From JAAEPI01 sp965212145 (GTDB taxonomy: Bacteria > Bacteroidota > Bacteroidia > Cytophagales > Cyclobacteriaceae), in the NCBI GenBank assembly GCA_965212145.1, contig CBDBUY010000004.1, positions 682,001 to 746,000 of the forward strand: a stretch of DNA of 64,000 bases, written 5' to 3'. The position numbers were made by a program, and so were the translations under genes. Under the pieces are notes generated by a model, which was given only the letters and a program-made list of their open reading frames with translations, was not told the DNA's origin and did no database searches. This document shows positions 44,193 to 53,083 of the stretch, piece after piece. The stretch's first letter is position 1, and every line of letters starts with the position of its first letter.

Positions 44193-44594
44193 ATGAAAAC
44201 CATCAATATTGATATTCCATCTCTACCTGAGAACATTAGGATCGTAGAGAGTTTTATAGATAATGCCAAAGAAAAGTACAGTTTGACCGATGACATATAT
44301 GGAAACATCATGGTCGCGGTTACAGAGTCTGTCACCAATGCCATATCTCATGGTAACAAGCAAGATAAAAGCAAAAACGTCTCACTCAGTCTTCTCTTTG
44401 ATAAAGACACTTTGAAGTTCACTATCAGAGACCAGGGAGTTGGCTTTGACTATAAAAACCTACCAGACCCAACTGCCCCTGAAAATCTTGACAAGCTCAA
44501 TGGTCGAGGTATATTTCTTATGAAACATCTGTGTGATGAAGTCAGCTTCAACGAAGACGGGACGGCAGTGGAATTAACTTTTTATCTCTCTTGA
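44193..44594 (+). CDS. RsbW-like serine kinase / GHKL ATPase
   Basis: 133 residues comprising only a GHKL (HATPase_c_2) domain. The N-box is in VAVTESVTNAISHG (near 45-57), the G1 box in IRDQGVGFD and the G2-type loop in LNGRGIFLMKHLCDEV. This size and motif set is that of anti-sigma factor kinases of the RsbW/SpoIIAB class, which bind a sigma factor or phosphorylate an anti-anti-sigma (STAS) protein. No STAS or sigma gene adjoins it. It starts immediately after the DUF4175 stop and overlaps ybeY by 4 nt (TTGA). Confidence 0.9.
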   Translation: MKTINIDIPSLPENIRIVESFIDNAKEKYSLTDDIYGNIMVAVTESVTNAISHGNKQDKSKNVSLSLLFDKDTLKFTIRDQGVGFDYKNLPDPTAPENLDKLNGRGIFLMKHLCDEVSFNEDGTAVELTFYLS

Positions 44595-45031
44595 GTGAAG
44601 TTCAGTTCCACAACGATGATCATTCATTTTCATGGGAAAAAAGTCAATCCATAGCCGATTGGCTTCAATTGGTCTGTGAAAAGGAAAAAAAGAAACTCAC
44701 ATCACTTTCTTATGTTTTCTGTAGTGATCGAAGGTTATTGGAAATTAATCGTCAGCACCTTAACCATGACTATTACACAGACATTATCACCTTTGACTTG
44801 TCAGAGGACTCCTCTATCGAAGGAGAAATCTATATCAGCCTAGATCGGGTAGTAGAAAACGCAGCTTCTTTTCAAGTTGCTCCAGAACTAGAGTTATGTC
44901 GAGTACACGTTCATGGCCTTTTACACCTTATCGGGTATGATGATCATTCAAAATCTGACAAGCAGATTATGCGAGACAAAGAAGACACCTATTTATCTTT
45001 GCTTCCGGAAGTTCCACGTGGAACTTTCTAA
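44591..45031 (+). CDS. ybeY: Endoribonuclease YbeY (16S rRNA maturation)
   Basis: 146 residues with the zinc signature HGLLHLIGYDDH (HxxxHxxxxxH) near residue 112. YbeY is a single-strand endoribonuclease needed for 16S rRNA 3'-end maturation and ribosome quality control. The TTG at 44591 overlaps the previous stop (TTGA); no in-frame ATG precedes the conserved region, so a TTG start is required. The last codons (EVPRGTF) are written over the first GTTCCACGTGGAAC palindrome, so the site constrains the C-terminal residues. Confidence 0.93.
   Translation: MSEVQFHNDDHSFSWEKSQSIADWLQLVCEKEKKKLTSLSYVFCSDRRLLEINRQHLNHDYYTDIITFDLSEDSSIEGEIYISLDRVVENAASFQVAPELELCRVHVHGLLHLIGYDDHSKSDKQIMRDKEDTYLSLLPEVPRGTF
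45009..45026. promoter_or_regulatory. parS-like palindrome 1
   Basis: AAGTTCCACGTGGAACTT is a perfect 18-bp palindrome whose 14-bp core equals that of site 2. The core differs from the universal ParB site TGTTTCACGTGAAACA only by one symmetric change on each side (TTTCACGTGAAA to TTCCACGTGGAA). It lies in the last codons of ybeY, ending 3 nt before the stop codon. It has no loop or U-run, so it is not a terminator. Confidence 0.65.
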
Positions 45032-45044
45032 ATCAGTATAACAT

Positions 45045-45058
45045 GTTCCACGTGGAAC
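45045..45058. promoter_or_regulatory. parS-like palindrome 2
   Basis: A second perfect GTTCCACGTGGAAC, 34 bp centre to centre from site 1 (about three helical turns) and 13 nt before the mnmG ATG. Two copies on the same face of the DNA fit a bound, spreading protein such as ParB. Binding here could also influence mnmG transcription. Confidence 0.65.
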
Positions 45059-45071
45059 TTTCAAATACTCT

Positions 45072-46937
45072 ATGTTTTCAGAATACGATGTAATTGTAGT
45101 TGGGGCAGGGCATGCCGGGTGTGAGGCTGCTGCTGCCTCTGCCAGAATGGGGTCAAAAACTCTTCTGGTGACAATGAATATGAACACCATTGCGCAGATG
45201 TCTTGCAACCCTGCAATGGGAGGAATTGCAAAAGGGCAGATCGTTCGGGAGATTGACGCCCTTGGTGGTCAGTCAGGGATCATCACAGATAAGACCATGA
45301 TACAATTCAGAATGCTGAATCGATCAAAGGGTCCTGCTATGTGGAGTCCACGTGCACAATCTGATAGATTGAGATTTGCCGAGGAATGGCGCCTAAACCT
45401 GGAGCAAACAAAAAACCTCGACTTTTGGCAAGAGATGGTATCGGGGCTGATCATTAAGAATAAACGTGTTGTAGGCATAAGAACATCGCTAGGTTTAGAG
45501 ATTAAGGGCAAAGCAGTGGTCCTAACAAATGGAACCTTTCTTAATGGGCTTATTCATATTGGAGATAAAAACTTTGGAGGGGGCAGGGCTGCTGAGCGCG
45601 CCGCTACCGGAATCACCGAGCAGCTAATTGAGCTGGGTTTCGAACATGGCCGTATGAAAACAGGCACACCGCCAAGAGTTGATGGAAGATCTCTTGACTA
45701 TTCCAGGATGGAAGAACAACCGGGAGATCCCAATCCATCCAAGTTCAGCTATTCTGATGAAACAAAATCCTTAGACACCCAGAGGTCTTGTTGGATTACT
45801 TATACCAACAACAAGGTTCATGAGTCATTAAAGTCGGGTTTCGATAAGTCCCCAATGTTCAATGGCCGTATAAAAAGCATCGGCCCCAGGTACTGCCCAT
45901 CCATTGAAGACAAAATCAATAGATTCTCGGAACGAGACAGGCACCAAATATTCGTGGAGCCAGAGGGTTGGAATACTGTGGAAGTTTATGTCAACGGATT
46001 TTCTACCTCCTTGCCGGAGGATGTCCAATACGAAGCGCTTAAGCAAATTCAAGGCTTTGAGCAAGTAAAGATGTTTCGTCCTGGGTACGCCATTGAATAC
46101 GACTTCTTTCCACCCACTCAATTAAATACGACTCTGGAAACAAGACTAATTGATAACCTCTTCTTCGCAGGACAAATCAACGGAACCACCGGTTATGAAG
46201 AAGCAGCGTGTCAAGGCTTAATGGCTGGTATCAACGCTCACCAAAAAGTTTCAGAGAGTGACCCGTTCATTCTTAGTCGATCTCAGGCCTATATTGGAGT
46301 CCTTATTGATGATCTCATTAATAAAGGTACTGAAGAGCCCTATCGAATGTTCACCTCTCGGGCCGAATTTCGCTTGCTGCTTCGTCAAGACAATGCCGAT
46401 TTAAGATTGACCGAACTAGGTCACCAAATAGGATTGACAAGTGAGGAAAGAAATTCAAGGCTAATTGACAAACAAGAAGACATAAGACAGCTCCAAAAAT
46501 CTCTACACTCAATCAAAGTAAAACCGGAGGAAATAAATCCCCGACTTGTAGAAATTGAGTCTGCATCTATTAAAGAAACCACCCGAGTAGAGCAACTACT
46601 TAAACGGCCACATGTAGATCTCGAAACACTCAGTGGAATCAATAATCTCCTGGATCAAACACTGTCAAGTTTCGATACGGAGGTAAAAGAACAAGTAGAA
46701 ATTCAAATCAAGTACTCGAGTTATATTGACCGAGAGCGAGAAAATTCTGAAAAAATGACTCAGCTTGATCAACTGTTTATTAAAGAAGATTTTAAGTATG
46801 ATTCGATTCCTTCCCTATCGGCAGAAGCAAAGGAGAAACTATTGAAAATCCGTCCTGAAACCCTTGGTCAGGCTTCAAGAATAAGCGGTGTATCTCCTTC
46901 CGACATCTCAGTCCTCATGGTATACTTGGGTCGCTAA
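45072..46937 (+). CDS. mnmG: tRNA uridine-5-carboxymethylaminomethyl modification enzyme MnmG
   Basis: 621 residues, full length. The FAD-binding N-terminus is VVGAGHAGCEAAAASARMG. NPAMGGIAKGQIVREIDALGG and the redox loop MKTGTPPRVDGRSLDYS follow, with the second conserved block YCPSIEDKI and the C-terminal helical MnmE- and tRNA-binding domain. With MnmE it installs the cmnm5 group at U34 of tRNAs using FAD and methylene-tetrahydrofolate. mnmG (gidA) is often close to the replication origin, in line with the palindromes directly upstream. It overlaps the methyltransferase gene by TAATG. Confidence 0.97.
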   Translation: MFSEYDVIVVGAGHAGCEAAAASARMGSKTLLVTMNMNTIAQMSCNPAMGGIAKGQIVREIDALGGQSGIITDKTMIQFRMLNRSKGPAMWSPRAQSDRLRFAEEWRLNLEQTKNLDFWQEMVSGLIIKNKRVVGIRTSLGLEIKGKAVVLTNGTFLNGLIHIGDKNFGGGRAAERAATGITEQLIELGFEHGRMKTGTPPRVDGRSLDYSRMEEQPGDPNPSKFSYSDETKSLDTQRSCWITYTNNKVHESLKSGFDKSPMFNGRIKSIGPRYCPSIEDKINRFSERDRHQIFVEPEGWNTVEVYVNGFSTSLPEDVQYEALKQIQGFEQVKMFRPGYAIEYDFFPPTQLNTTLETRLIDNLFFAGQINGTTGYEEAACQGLMAGINAHQKVSESDPFILSRSQAYIGVLIDDLINKGTEEPYRMFTSRAEFRLLLRQDNADLRLTELGHQIGLTSEERNSRLIDKQEDIRQLQKSLHSIKVKPEEINPRLVEIESASIKETTRVEQLLKRPHVDLETLSGINNLLDQTLSSFDTEVKEQVEIQIKYSSYIDRERENSEKMTQLDQLFIKEDFKYDSIPSLSAEAKEKLLKIRPETLGQASRISGVSPSDISVLMVYLGR

Positions 46938-47806
46938 TGCAAGAATTACTTCAGGCTTGTCCTTCTTGCGGAAATTCGAACTTCATACATCACTTAACCG
47001 CAAAGGATCACTTAGTCACAAATGAAAGCTTCGACCTGGTGAAGTGTTCGACGTGCACTTTGGTTTTTACTAATCCCAGGCCATCAATTGACAACATCAA
47101 AAGCTATTACGACAGTAATGCATATCTATCTCATCATCGGTCATTTACCGTAACTGGTGTTGCGTATTCCATTGCTAAGTTCTTTACTTTAAAATGGAAG
47201 CACTCCATTATCAAAAAGCAAAATTCTGGCGTTGGATCTTTACTAGATTTCGGTTGTGGAACCGGGGACTTTCTACAAAAAGCTAAGTCTAAGGGCTGGC
47301 AAATTTCCGGTTTGGAAGTAGATCGGGATGCTAGACAACAAGCCGAAAACAAAACCAAAGTTTCTGTAGCTAGTTCTCTGGACAATGTATCAGGGCTCTA
47401 TGATATTATTACTCTTTGGCATGTACTTGAGCATATCCATAATCTACAAGAGACGTTACGGGTTCTTGCTAACCACCTAAACAGTAACGGTAAAATTATT
47501 ATTGCCGTGCCCAATCTGAACTCCTTTGATTCATCATATTATGGTCACAATTGGGCCGGGTTAGATGTTCCTCGTCACCTTTATCACTTTACTCCCGCTA
47601 GCTTTAAGTCTCTGGCGATTCAATCGCAGTTGATCGTTACGGAAACAATTCCTATGAAATTGGACGCATATTATGTTTCTATCCTCAGTGAAAAAAATCT
47701 AACCGGTGGTACTATTCTTAATGGATTGTTAACAGGTTTCAAATCGAATCAGAGAGCAAAGGACAGCAAACAATATTCAAGTTTAATTTACATCTTGCGC
47801 AAGTGA
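46937..47806 (+). CDS. SAM-dependent methyltransferase with zinc-ribbon-like N-terminus
   Basis: 289 residues. The first 40 carry CPSCG and CSTCT, a four-cysteine ribbon typical of methyltransferases acting in sugar or surface-polymer modification. The class I domain follows, with motif I LLDFGCGTGDFL near residue 98, LWHVLEHI for motif II/III, and PNLNSFDSSYYG ahead of a basic FHDVPRHLYHF-like segment (here LDVPRHLYHFTP). The substrate is unknown; this group methylates nucleotide sugars or polyketide/ubiquinone-like acceptors. It overlaps mnmG by 1 nt and the next gene by 4 nt (GTGA), so it is inside the operon. Confidence 0.88.
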   Translation: MQELLQACPSCGNSNFIHHLTAKDHLVTNESFDLVKCSTCTLVFTNPRPSIDNIKSYYDSNAYLSHHRSFTVTGVAYSIAKFFTLKWKHSIIKKQNSGVGSLLDFGCGTGDFLQKAKSKGWQISGLEVDRDARQQAENKTKVSVASSLDNVSGLYDIITLWHVLEHIHNLQETLRVLANHLNSNGKIIIAVPNLNSFDSSYYGHNWAGLDVPRHLYHFTPASFKSLAIQSQLIVTETIPMKLDAYYVSILSEKNLTGGTILNGLLTGFKSNQRAKDSKQYSSLIYILRK

Positions 47807-49515
47807 GAAATCTTCTATTTATAGTATCTCTTATTTTAGTTTTTGACTTTCTCTTCTTTGAGTGTGCCAACCCAAAGGCACCAACGGGTGGACCAAGAGA
47901 TAGCATACCTCCAACACTTATAAAGACAACTCCACCTCAAGGAACTGTCCAATTCGCCGGAACAGAAATCATACTTGAATTCGACGAAAGAATAGCCGTT
48001 GATAAGCTTCAGACTAATCTTATAATTACCCCTCAGGTTGACATTAAATACAAGAGTATTGTTAAGAAGAATAGTCTCTATCTCCAATTCGAGGAGCCTT
48101 TTCCAGACAGCACTACTATGACCCTTAATTTCTTTGATGGGGTTACTGATATAACCGAGAACAATCCAGCTTTGAATTTAAGCTATGTTTTTAGTACAGG
48201 GGATTATCTTGATTCTCTATCAGTAAGTGGTACGGTGATTAGTTTGATGAAATACGAGCCACAAAAAGAGTACTTGGTAGGATTGTATCCAGTTAGCGAT
48301 TCATTAGATTTTTTTTCCCAAAAACCATATTACTTCACATCTTCTTTAGAGTCTGGAACATTTCGCATATCCAATATTAAGAATGGCCCTTACCGCATTT
48401 TAGCATTCAAAGATGATAACAGAAATCTGCTATTTGATCCGACCTTAGAACCCTATGGTTTTTTAAGTGATACACTACAACTAGATAGTAGCTTGATAAA
48501 TATTGAGTTAAGAACGCTGAAACAAAATGTTTCTGAATTACAATTAATCTCCAGCCGTATCAACGGTCGTTATTTCGACGTACGATACTCAAAGGGATTA
48601 GATTCCATTTCAGTCAGTCCTTATTCTCCACATAACTTTTTATCAGAAAGTAACACTCTTCGTTTCTACAGGCCAGACAACCTTAACTTATCAGATAGCC
48701 TTGAAGTCATTATTCAATCATTCGATTCTTTACGAAATGATATAACTGATACGTTATTTATTAAATTCCAAGAATCTGCTCGCAAGCCAGCACCTTTTGA
48801 TTATCAACTAATACCGGACGCTAAGAACTTAGACCTCTCATCAGCTTTCAACATTCAATTTACCAAACCCATACTTTCAATCGACACCACCAAAATCTTC
48901 TATTCCCTTGATTCTATTAATACGATTTCAATTGACACTGCAGCGAGCTTAAATCTTAATAAAAGCAAATTATTATGGACTCAAAAATTTGATACCGCTT
49001 ACATTAATCAGATTTACAGAAATCAAAGCATCTCAACAGATTCTTCAGCTACTGATACAACACAATTAATAAATCAGGATGCTCCCACTGACATCCGGCA
49101 GAAAAGAAAGCAAACTAAGACTAGTTCCAAGGGCATAACTTTCAAAGCATTAAAAGGTGCCTTCATTTCCATAGAAAATGATACTCTACCCGCTTTTGAA
49201 AAAAGCTATACTTTTCATCAAAAGAGTGATAATGGAAAGCTTATAATTAATATCGACACCAGCTCTCCATCATTCTTTGTAGAACTAATCGACAATCAGT
49301 TTCAGACTTTAAAAACCTATCCAGGATCCTCTCAGCTTGAACTCATCCTTCCGGCTGGAGAATATGGTATTCGCATCTTAGTAGATGATAATGAAGATGG
49401 ACATTGGTCAAATGGGAGCTTAATCGATGATAGAGAACCCGAATCAGTTATTCTATATCCAGACTTTACTTCTCTGCGAGCAAATTGGGATGTCAACATC
49501 GACATCCAGTTTTAA
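47803..49515 (+). CDS. SbsA Ig-like domain lipoprotein
   Basis: 570 residues with a GTG start overlapping the previous stop. The N-terminus is a lipoprotein-type signal ending FFEC, and ANPKAPTGGPRDSIPP follows. The opening domain (~25-135) is a bacterial Ig-like fold of the SbsA_Ig kind (PPTLIKTTPPQGTV, ILEFDERI). A carboxypeptidase-regulatory-like segment (YRILAFKDDNRNLLFD near 200) and a long Ser-rich beta part follow. A C-terminal EYGIRILVDDNEDGHW block ends the protein. This 'Ig-like domain-containing protein' is widely conserved in Bacteroidota without known role; it sits in the outer membrane. The gene is visibly AT-rich (many TTA, AAT and ATT codons). It closes the operon before the 371-bp gap. 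Confidence 0.85.
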   Translation: MRNLLFIVSLILVFDFLFFECANPKAPTGGPRDSIPPTLIKTTPPQGTVQFAGTEIILEFDERIAVDKLQTNLIITPQVDIKYKSIVKKNSLYLQFEEPFPDSTTMTLNFFDGVTDITENNPALNLSYVFSTGDYLDSLSVSGTVISLMKYEPQKEYLVGLYPVSDSLDFFSQKPYYFTSSLESGTFRISNIKNGPYRILAFKDDNRNLLFDPTLEPYGFLSDTLQLDSSLINIELRTLKQNVSELQLISSRINGRYFDVRYSKGLDSISVSPYSPHNFLSESNTLRFYRPDNLNLSDSLEVIIQSFDSLRNDITDTLFIKFQESARKPAPFDYQLIPDAKNLDLSSAFNIQFTKPILSIDTTKIFYSLDSINTISIDTAASLNLNKSKLLWTQKFDTAYINQIYRNQSISTDSSATDTTQLINQDAPTDIRQKRKQTKTSSKGITFKALKGAFISIENDTLPAFEKSYTFHQKSDNGKLIINIDTSSPSFFVELIDNQFQTLKTYPGSSQLELILPAGEYGIRILVDDNEDGHWSNGSLIDDREPESVILYPDFTSLRANWDVNIDIQF

Positions 49516-49886
49516 TGTTTATAAACTCATTTACCTGGTTGATAACTTACACAATTAGCACAATTCATATAGGTCCTCTAACCTCAGCAGTGTAATCTTA
49601 ATTTTTGTTCAATTTATCCCAGTCTAACCAACATCACTTATCGATATTTTTTTCCACTTTCCAAACAACATGACTTTAAACCCTAAGCGTTCATAACTCG
49701 TTATCTTATTGATTTTCAATTAAATAATCTGTTTATAAAATGTTCCTAAATGTCATTCCTTATTTGTAATTATGAACATTCATATTTAACAAGATTTTGA
49801 TCATATACTTACTCACAAATCCACAGCACTAATAAGAATAATAGATTTATTAAATACTTATAATATTATAATACACTAGCACATAT
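49516..49886. other. AT-rich 371-bp intergenic region, possible origin-like segment
   Basis: This is the longest gap between genes in the window. No open reading frame, tRNA or clear terminator is visible. It is conspicuously AT-rich (long runs of A/T such as TTTATTAAATACTTATAATATTATAA split over 49847-49870). It contains TGTTTATAAA twice (49516 and 49731), three TTATC words (near 49613, 49638, 49700), TTTTCCACT and AAATCCACA, which weakly resemble DnaA boxes, and TTATGAACA with its inverse near both ends. It lies 4.5 kb from the parS-like sites. An origin role is speculative; a large promoter region for the TPR gene is the alternative. Confidence 0.35.
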
Positions 49887-51701
49887 ATGTTCATAACCCG
49901 AGTAATTCAATTTTCATTTTTAATAGTAACGGCTACAATGACGTTTGGTCAGGATCGGGATGTACAGCTGGCCAATGAATATTATCAGCAAGGAGAAATT
50001 GAAAAGGCGAAAACGTTATACGATGAACTCTCAACGAATAGAAGAAATATAGCGATCATCAATTCTAATTATTTAGAAGTACTGAAGCAGATAGGTGAGC
50101 CCAAGGAGGTAGAAAAATATTTTGACAGGGTGCTGAAATGGTATCCTGGAAATATCTCCTATCTGGTAGATGAAGCTACATATTATTTTCAGCGCAATGA
50201 TCTAAAGGAATTTGGAAAGCGATTCGATGCTCTCAAGGAATACTTCAGAGAGAGTCGTTTTCAACTGAGCATGATTGCTCAGCAATTTGCCTCCAATAGG
50301 ATGTATCAGCAGTCGGTTGAGATGTTTATGCTAGCACGAGATGTCAGCGGATCAGCTAGTTCATATGCTTTGGAATTAGCTAGGATTTATAGCTTCTTAA
50401 ATGATAAGGAAAGCATGGTTGAGGAATACCTCACATACGCTCAGGAGAGTCGTCAGAACACGAATTATATCAAGAACATTTTCCAAAACCTGCTAAAAGA
50501 TGAGGATGACCTTTCATTCTTAGAAAATTCCTTGATTCGCCGAATGCAAGAAAATCCTGATGACAGGACTTTTCCGGACTTGATGATTTGGTTGGAACTA
50601 CAGCGACAAAATTTCTTCGGCGCATTTCTTCAAGCAAGGGCGCTAGACAAACGAGAAGAATCTACCGGAGGCCACACCAGAAGGGTTGGCCAAATTGCTC
50701 TGGATAATGAAAGCTGGGAGGATGCTATCACGATTTTCGAATATTTGACCCGGACGTATCAGGATCAGTCGAGTCAGGCATATTACAGAAGAATGCTGAT
50801 TCAGGCTAAGGAGGGTAAGGTAAAAAACAAGTTTCCAATAGATAAAGGAGCTATCAAAAACTTATCCAGAGAATATTCAAGACTCTTCAAAGAAGTTGGT
50901 CCGAACAAGTCAACGTATGAAGCCCTAAGGAATATGGCTCACTTGCATGCATTTTACCTTGGGGAGATAGACACTGCGTCCATTGTGTTGAGATATTTGA
51001 TTGATTCTCCCAGAGCAGGAAAGAACATTATTTCACAGTGCAAATTGGATCTGGGGGATATTTACATTTTACGAAATCAGCCTTGGGAAGCAACACTGCT
51101 GTACTCCCAAGTGGAAAAAGCACATCGCGACAGCCCGCTGGCCTATGAAGCAAAGTTGAAGAATGCCCGGCTGCACTATTTCACTGGAAATTTTGCACTG
51201 GCCAAAAGCCACCTTGATATTTTGAAACGAGCCACTACGCGGGAGATTTCTAACGACGCGATTGATCTGACGGTTTTGATATCGGACAATACCTATTTGG
51301 ATTCCACGGATGTGGTCATGCAGACCTATGCTTCGATCGACTTGATGATTTTTCAAAACCAGTTCGGCAAAGCCCAGCGCGCCTTGGAGCACATGCTGGT
51401 TGATCATCCCAATCATTCGATCACTGACGAAGTATATTGGAGACTCGCCGAAATCCACGAACGAGCTGGTAGGTTTATAGATGCGATCGAATACCTGGAG
51501 AAAATCGCGCTCAACTACGGTTTTGATATTTTGGCTGATGACGCACAATTCAAGATTGCACTAATTACCGAAGAACAGCTTGGAGACTTGTCCGCAGCAC
51601 AGGAAATGTACCGTGAGTTTATGACAGACCACCCGGGAAGCAGCTACACGGCAGAAGCTAGAAATCGATTCAGAAAATTGCGCGGAGATTACGACTCCTA
51701 A
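49887..51701 (+). CDS. Exported TPR-repeat protein
   Basis: 604 residues with a signal peptide (TRVIQFSFLIVTATMTFGQ) and roughly a dozen tetratricopeptide helix pairs over the whole mature length (VQLANEYYQQGEIEKAKTLYDEL at the start; EVYWRLAEIHERAGRFIDAIEYLEKIALNY near the end, then EMYREFMTDHPGSSYTAEARNRF). TPR arrays are protein-binding scaffolds; in the periplasm of Bacteroidota they often belong to envelope assembly systems. No partner can be named from context. It stands alone after the AT-rich gap and ends 4 nt before the convergent lgt stop. Confidence 0.85.
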   Translation: MFITRVIQFSFLIVTATMTFGQDRDVQLANEYYQQGEIEKAKTLYDELSTNRRNIAIINSNYLEVLKQIGEPKEVEKYFDRVLKWYPGNISYLVDEATYYFQRNDLKEFGKRFDALKEYFRESRFQLSMIAQQFASNRMYQQSVEMFMLARDVSGSASSYALELARIYSFLNDKESMVEEYLTYAQESRQNTNYIKNIFQNLLKDEDDLSFLENSLIRRMQENPDDRTFPDLMIWLELQRQNFFGAFLQARALDKREESTGGHTRRVGQIALDNESWEDAITIFEYLTRTYQDQSSQAYYRRMLIQAKEGKVKNKFPIDKGAIKNLSREYSRLFKEVGPNKSTYEALRNMAHLHAFYLGEIDTASIVLRYLIDSPRAGKNIISQCKLDLGDIYILRNQPWEATLLYSQVEKAHRDSPLAYEAKLKNARLHYFTGNFALAKSHLDILKRATTREISNDAIDLTVLISDNTYLDSTDVVMQTYASIDLMIFQNQFGKAQRALEHMLVDHPNHSITDEVYWRLAEIHERAGRFIDAIEYLEKIALNYGFDILADDAQFKIALITEEQLGDLSAAQEMYREFMTDHPGSSYTAEARNRFRKLRGDYDS

Positions 51702-51705
51702 ACTC

Positions 51706-52485
51706 TCATTTTTTATAAAGTCCCTTCTTGCTTAGTCGGCGATACATCCATAGCGCAAAAGCGATAATGAAGATGGAAATAAACTGAGAATGCGAAAGCA
51801 CATCTTCAATGATGAATCCTCTTCGCAGATCCCCTCTAAATATTTCTATGACCCCACGACCAACAGCATACAATATCAGGTAAATCATAAATAGCTGTCC
51901 TTCAAACCGTTTGTGTCGCTTGAACATCCAAAGGAAAATCAAAAATCCACCGAGCATTAAGGCCTCATATATCTGCGTTGGATGTAGTGCAGTATGCAAT
52001 GGCTCGGCCTGAGATTTGTCATCCGTAAAGGTGACGCCCCAAGGTGCATCAGTAGGCACGCCGTAACAACAACCCGCAAAAAAGCATCCGATTCGACCAC
52101 ACATGTGGATGATCAACGTCGTGATAGCCAGTAAATCCATCATCGGCCAAATAGGCCACTTTTCTTTTTTGAAGTACCAAACGGCAATTGGAACGGCCAC
52201 CAGCAAAGAACCGTAGAAAACGAACCCTGTTCGGAAGTTGACCAGCATATTTGTAGGAGGCTTAAAATAAAAATCGGGCTCCTCAAAGTAGAAGAAAAGT
52301 TTACCCCCGAAGAACGCTCCCAAGATTATCATGATGGCCAGGTTTTGGATTTTATCCGGATCTATACCCAGCTCCCTTTTTGCTGATCGTGACATGTAGA
52401 GATAACCAAGCAAAGCTCCCATCATAATCATGAAGCCATACGTATGAACAGTGAAGTTGCCGATCTGGAATAATTCTGGATGCAT
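51706..52485 (-). CDS. lgt: Prolipoprotein diacylglyceryl transferase
   Basis: 259 residues from the ATG at 52485 (a TTG three codons earlier is possible). Lgt moves diacylglycerol from phosphatidylglycerol to the lipobox cysteine of prolipoproteins. It shows about seven membrane helices, HTYGFMIMMGALLGY near the N-terminus, the signature CGRIGCFFAGCCYG in the centre and HPTQIYEAL and GRGVIEIFRGD after it. The GNFxNxE signature of proteobacterial Lgt is the FFAGCCYG variant of this phylum. It processes lipoproteins such as those encoded at 19181, 21914, 38466 and 47803. Confidence 0.95.
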   Translation of the reverse strand: MHPELFQIGNFTVHTYGFMIMMGALLGYLYMSRSAKRELGIDPDKIQNLAIMIILGAFFGGKLFFYFEEPDFYFKPPTNMLVNFRTGFVFYGSLLVAVPIAVWYFKKEKWPIWPMMDLLAITTLIIHMCGRIGCFFAGCCYGVPTDAPWGVTFTDDKSQAEPLHTALHPTQIYEALMLGGFLIFLWMFKRHKRFEGQLFMIYLILYAVGRGVIEIFRGDLRRGFIIEDVLSHSQFISIFIIAFALWMYRRLSKKGLYKK

Positions 52486-52540
52486 ATGAGTCAATTATGA
52501 ATTAGCAATGATCAATTATTCAATGTCGTATGACAAGCTT

Positions 52541-53023
52541 TTAGGACTTAAATGGATTGCCTTCATCTTCTTCACCTTCAAAAACCCGGATCGCAATAAC
52601 GTCTGCTGTAGCGGTTAATTCTCCAGCATTAGAAAACAGCTCACAGGTCAAAACGGTCTTTCTTCCTTTCACTTCCACCACCCTGGCGCGCAGTTCCACC
52701 TGATCATTGGGTGTAGGTTTGAGGTATTTGACGGAAAGGGTACCGGTCGCATACCGATAAATCGGGTCAGTGTCCAATTCACGGTTTTCTCGACGATAGG
52801 CGTCAGCCATGGCAGTGCCCATGCAATGGCAGTCAATCAGAGTGGCCATGATGCCACCATTCATTAGGTCAGACCAGCCGTGATATTTTTCTTCGGACGT
52901 CCATTTGCAGACTGACACGTCTCCGTCCCAATAGCTTTTGATCTGAAGTCCTTCGTGATTCTTGCCACAACCGAAGCATACATTCTCCGGCATGTGATCT
53001 TGAAAGTATTTTGATTTTTGCAT
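52541..53023 (-). CDS. PaaI-type hotdog thioesterase
   Basis: 160 residues with the single hotdog fold of the PaaI/4HBT group. The N-terminal CFGCGKNHEGLQI is the usual entry of this subgroup, GWSDLMNGGIMATLIDCHCM holds the catalytic region (HGG-type motif read as NGG), and KPTPNDQVELRARVVEVKGRKTVL forms the core strands. It hydrolyses an acyl-CoA or acyl-carrier thioester, substrate unknown. ATG 53023 has an AGG six nt upstream; another ATG at 53029 adds two residues. Divergent from the MBL hydrolase. Confidence 0.87.
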   Translation of the reverse strand: MQKSKYFQDHMPENVCFGCGKNHEGLQIKSYWDGDVSVCKWTSEEKYHGWSDLMNGGIMATLIDCHCMGTAMADAYRRENRELDTDPIYRYATGTLSVKYLKPTPNDQVELRARVVEVKGRKTVLTCELFSNAGELTATADVIAIRVFEGEEDEGNPFKS

Positions 53024-53083
53024 GGTCATCCTGAGCTTATCGAAAGATGTTTCTACCTTCGATTAGAGCCAAAGAAAATCAAA

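Noticed and set aside
45009..45058. Intrinsic terminator for ybeY
   Set aside because: The palindromes have no loop and no U-run, and two identical copies at ~3 helical turns fit protein binding better.
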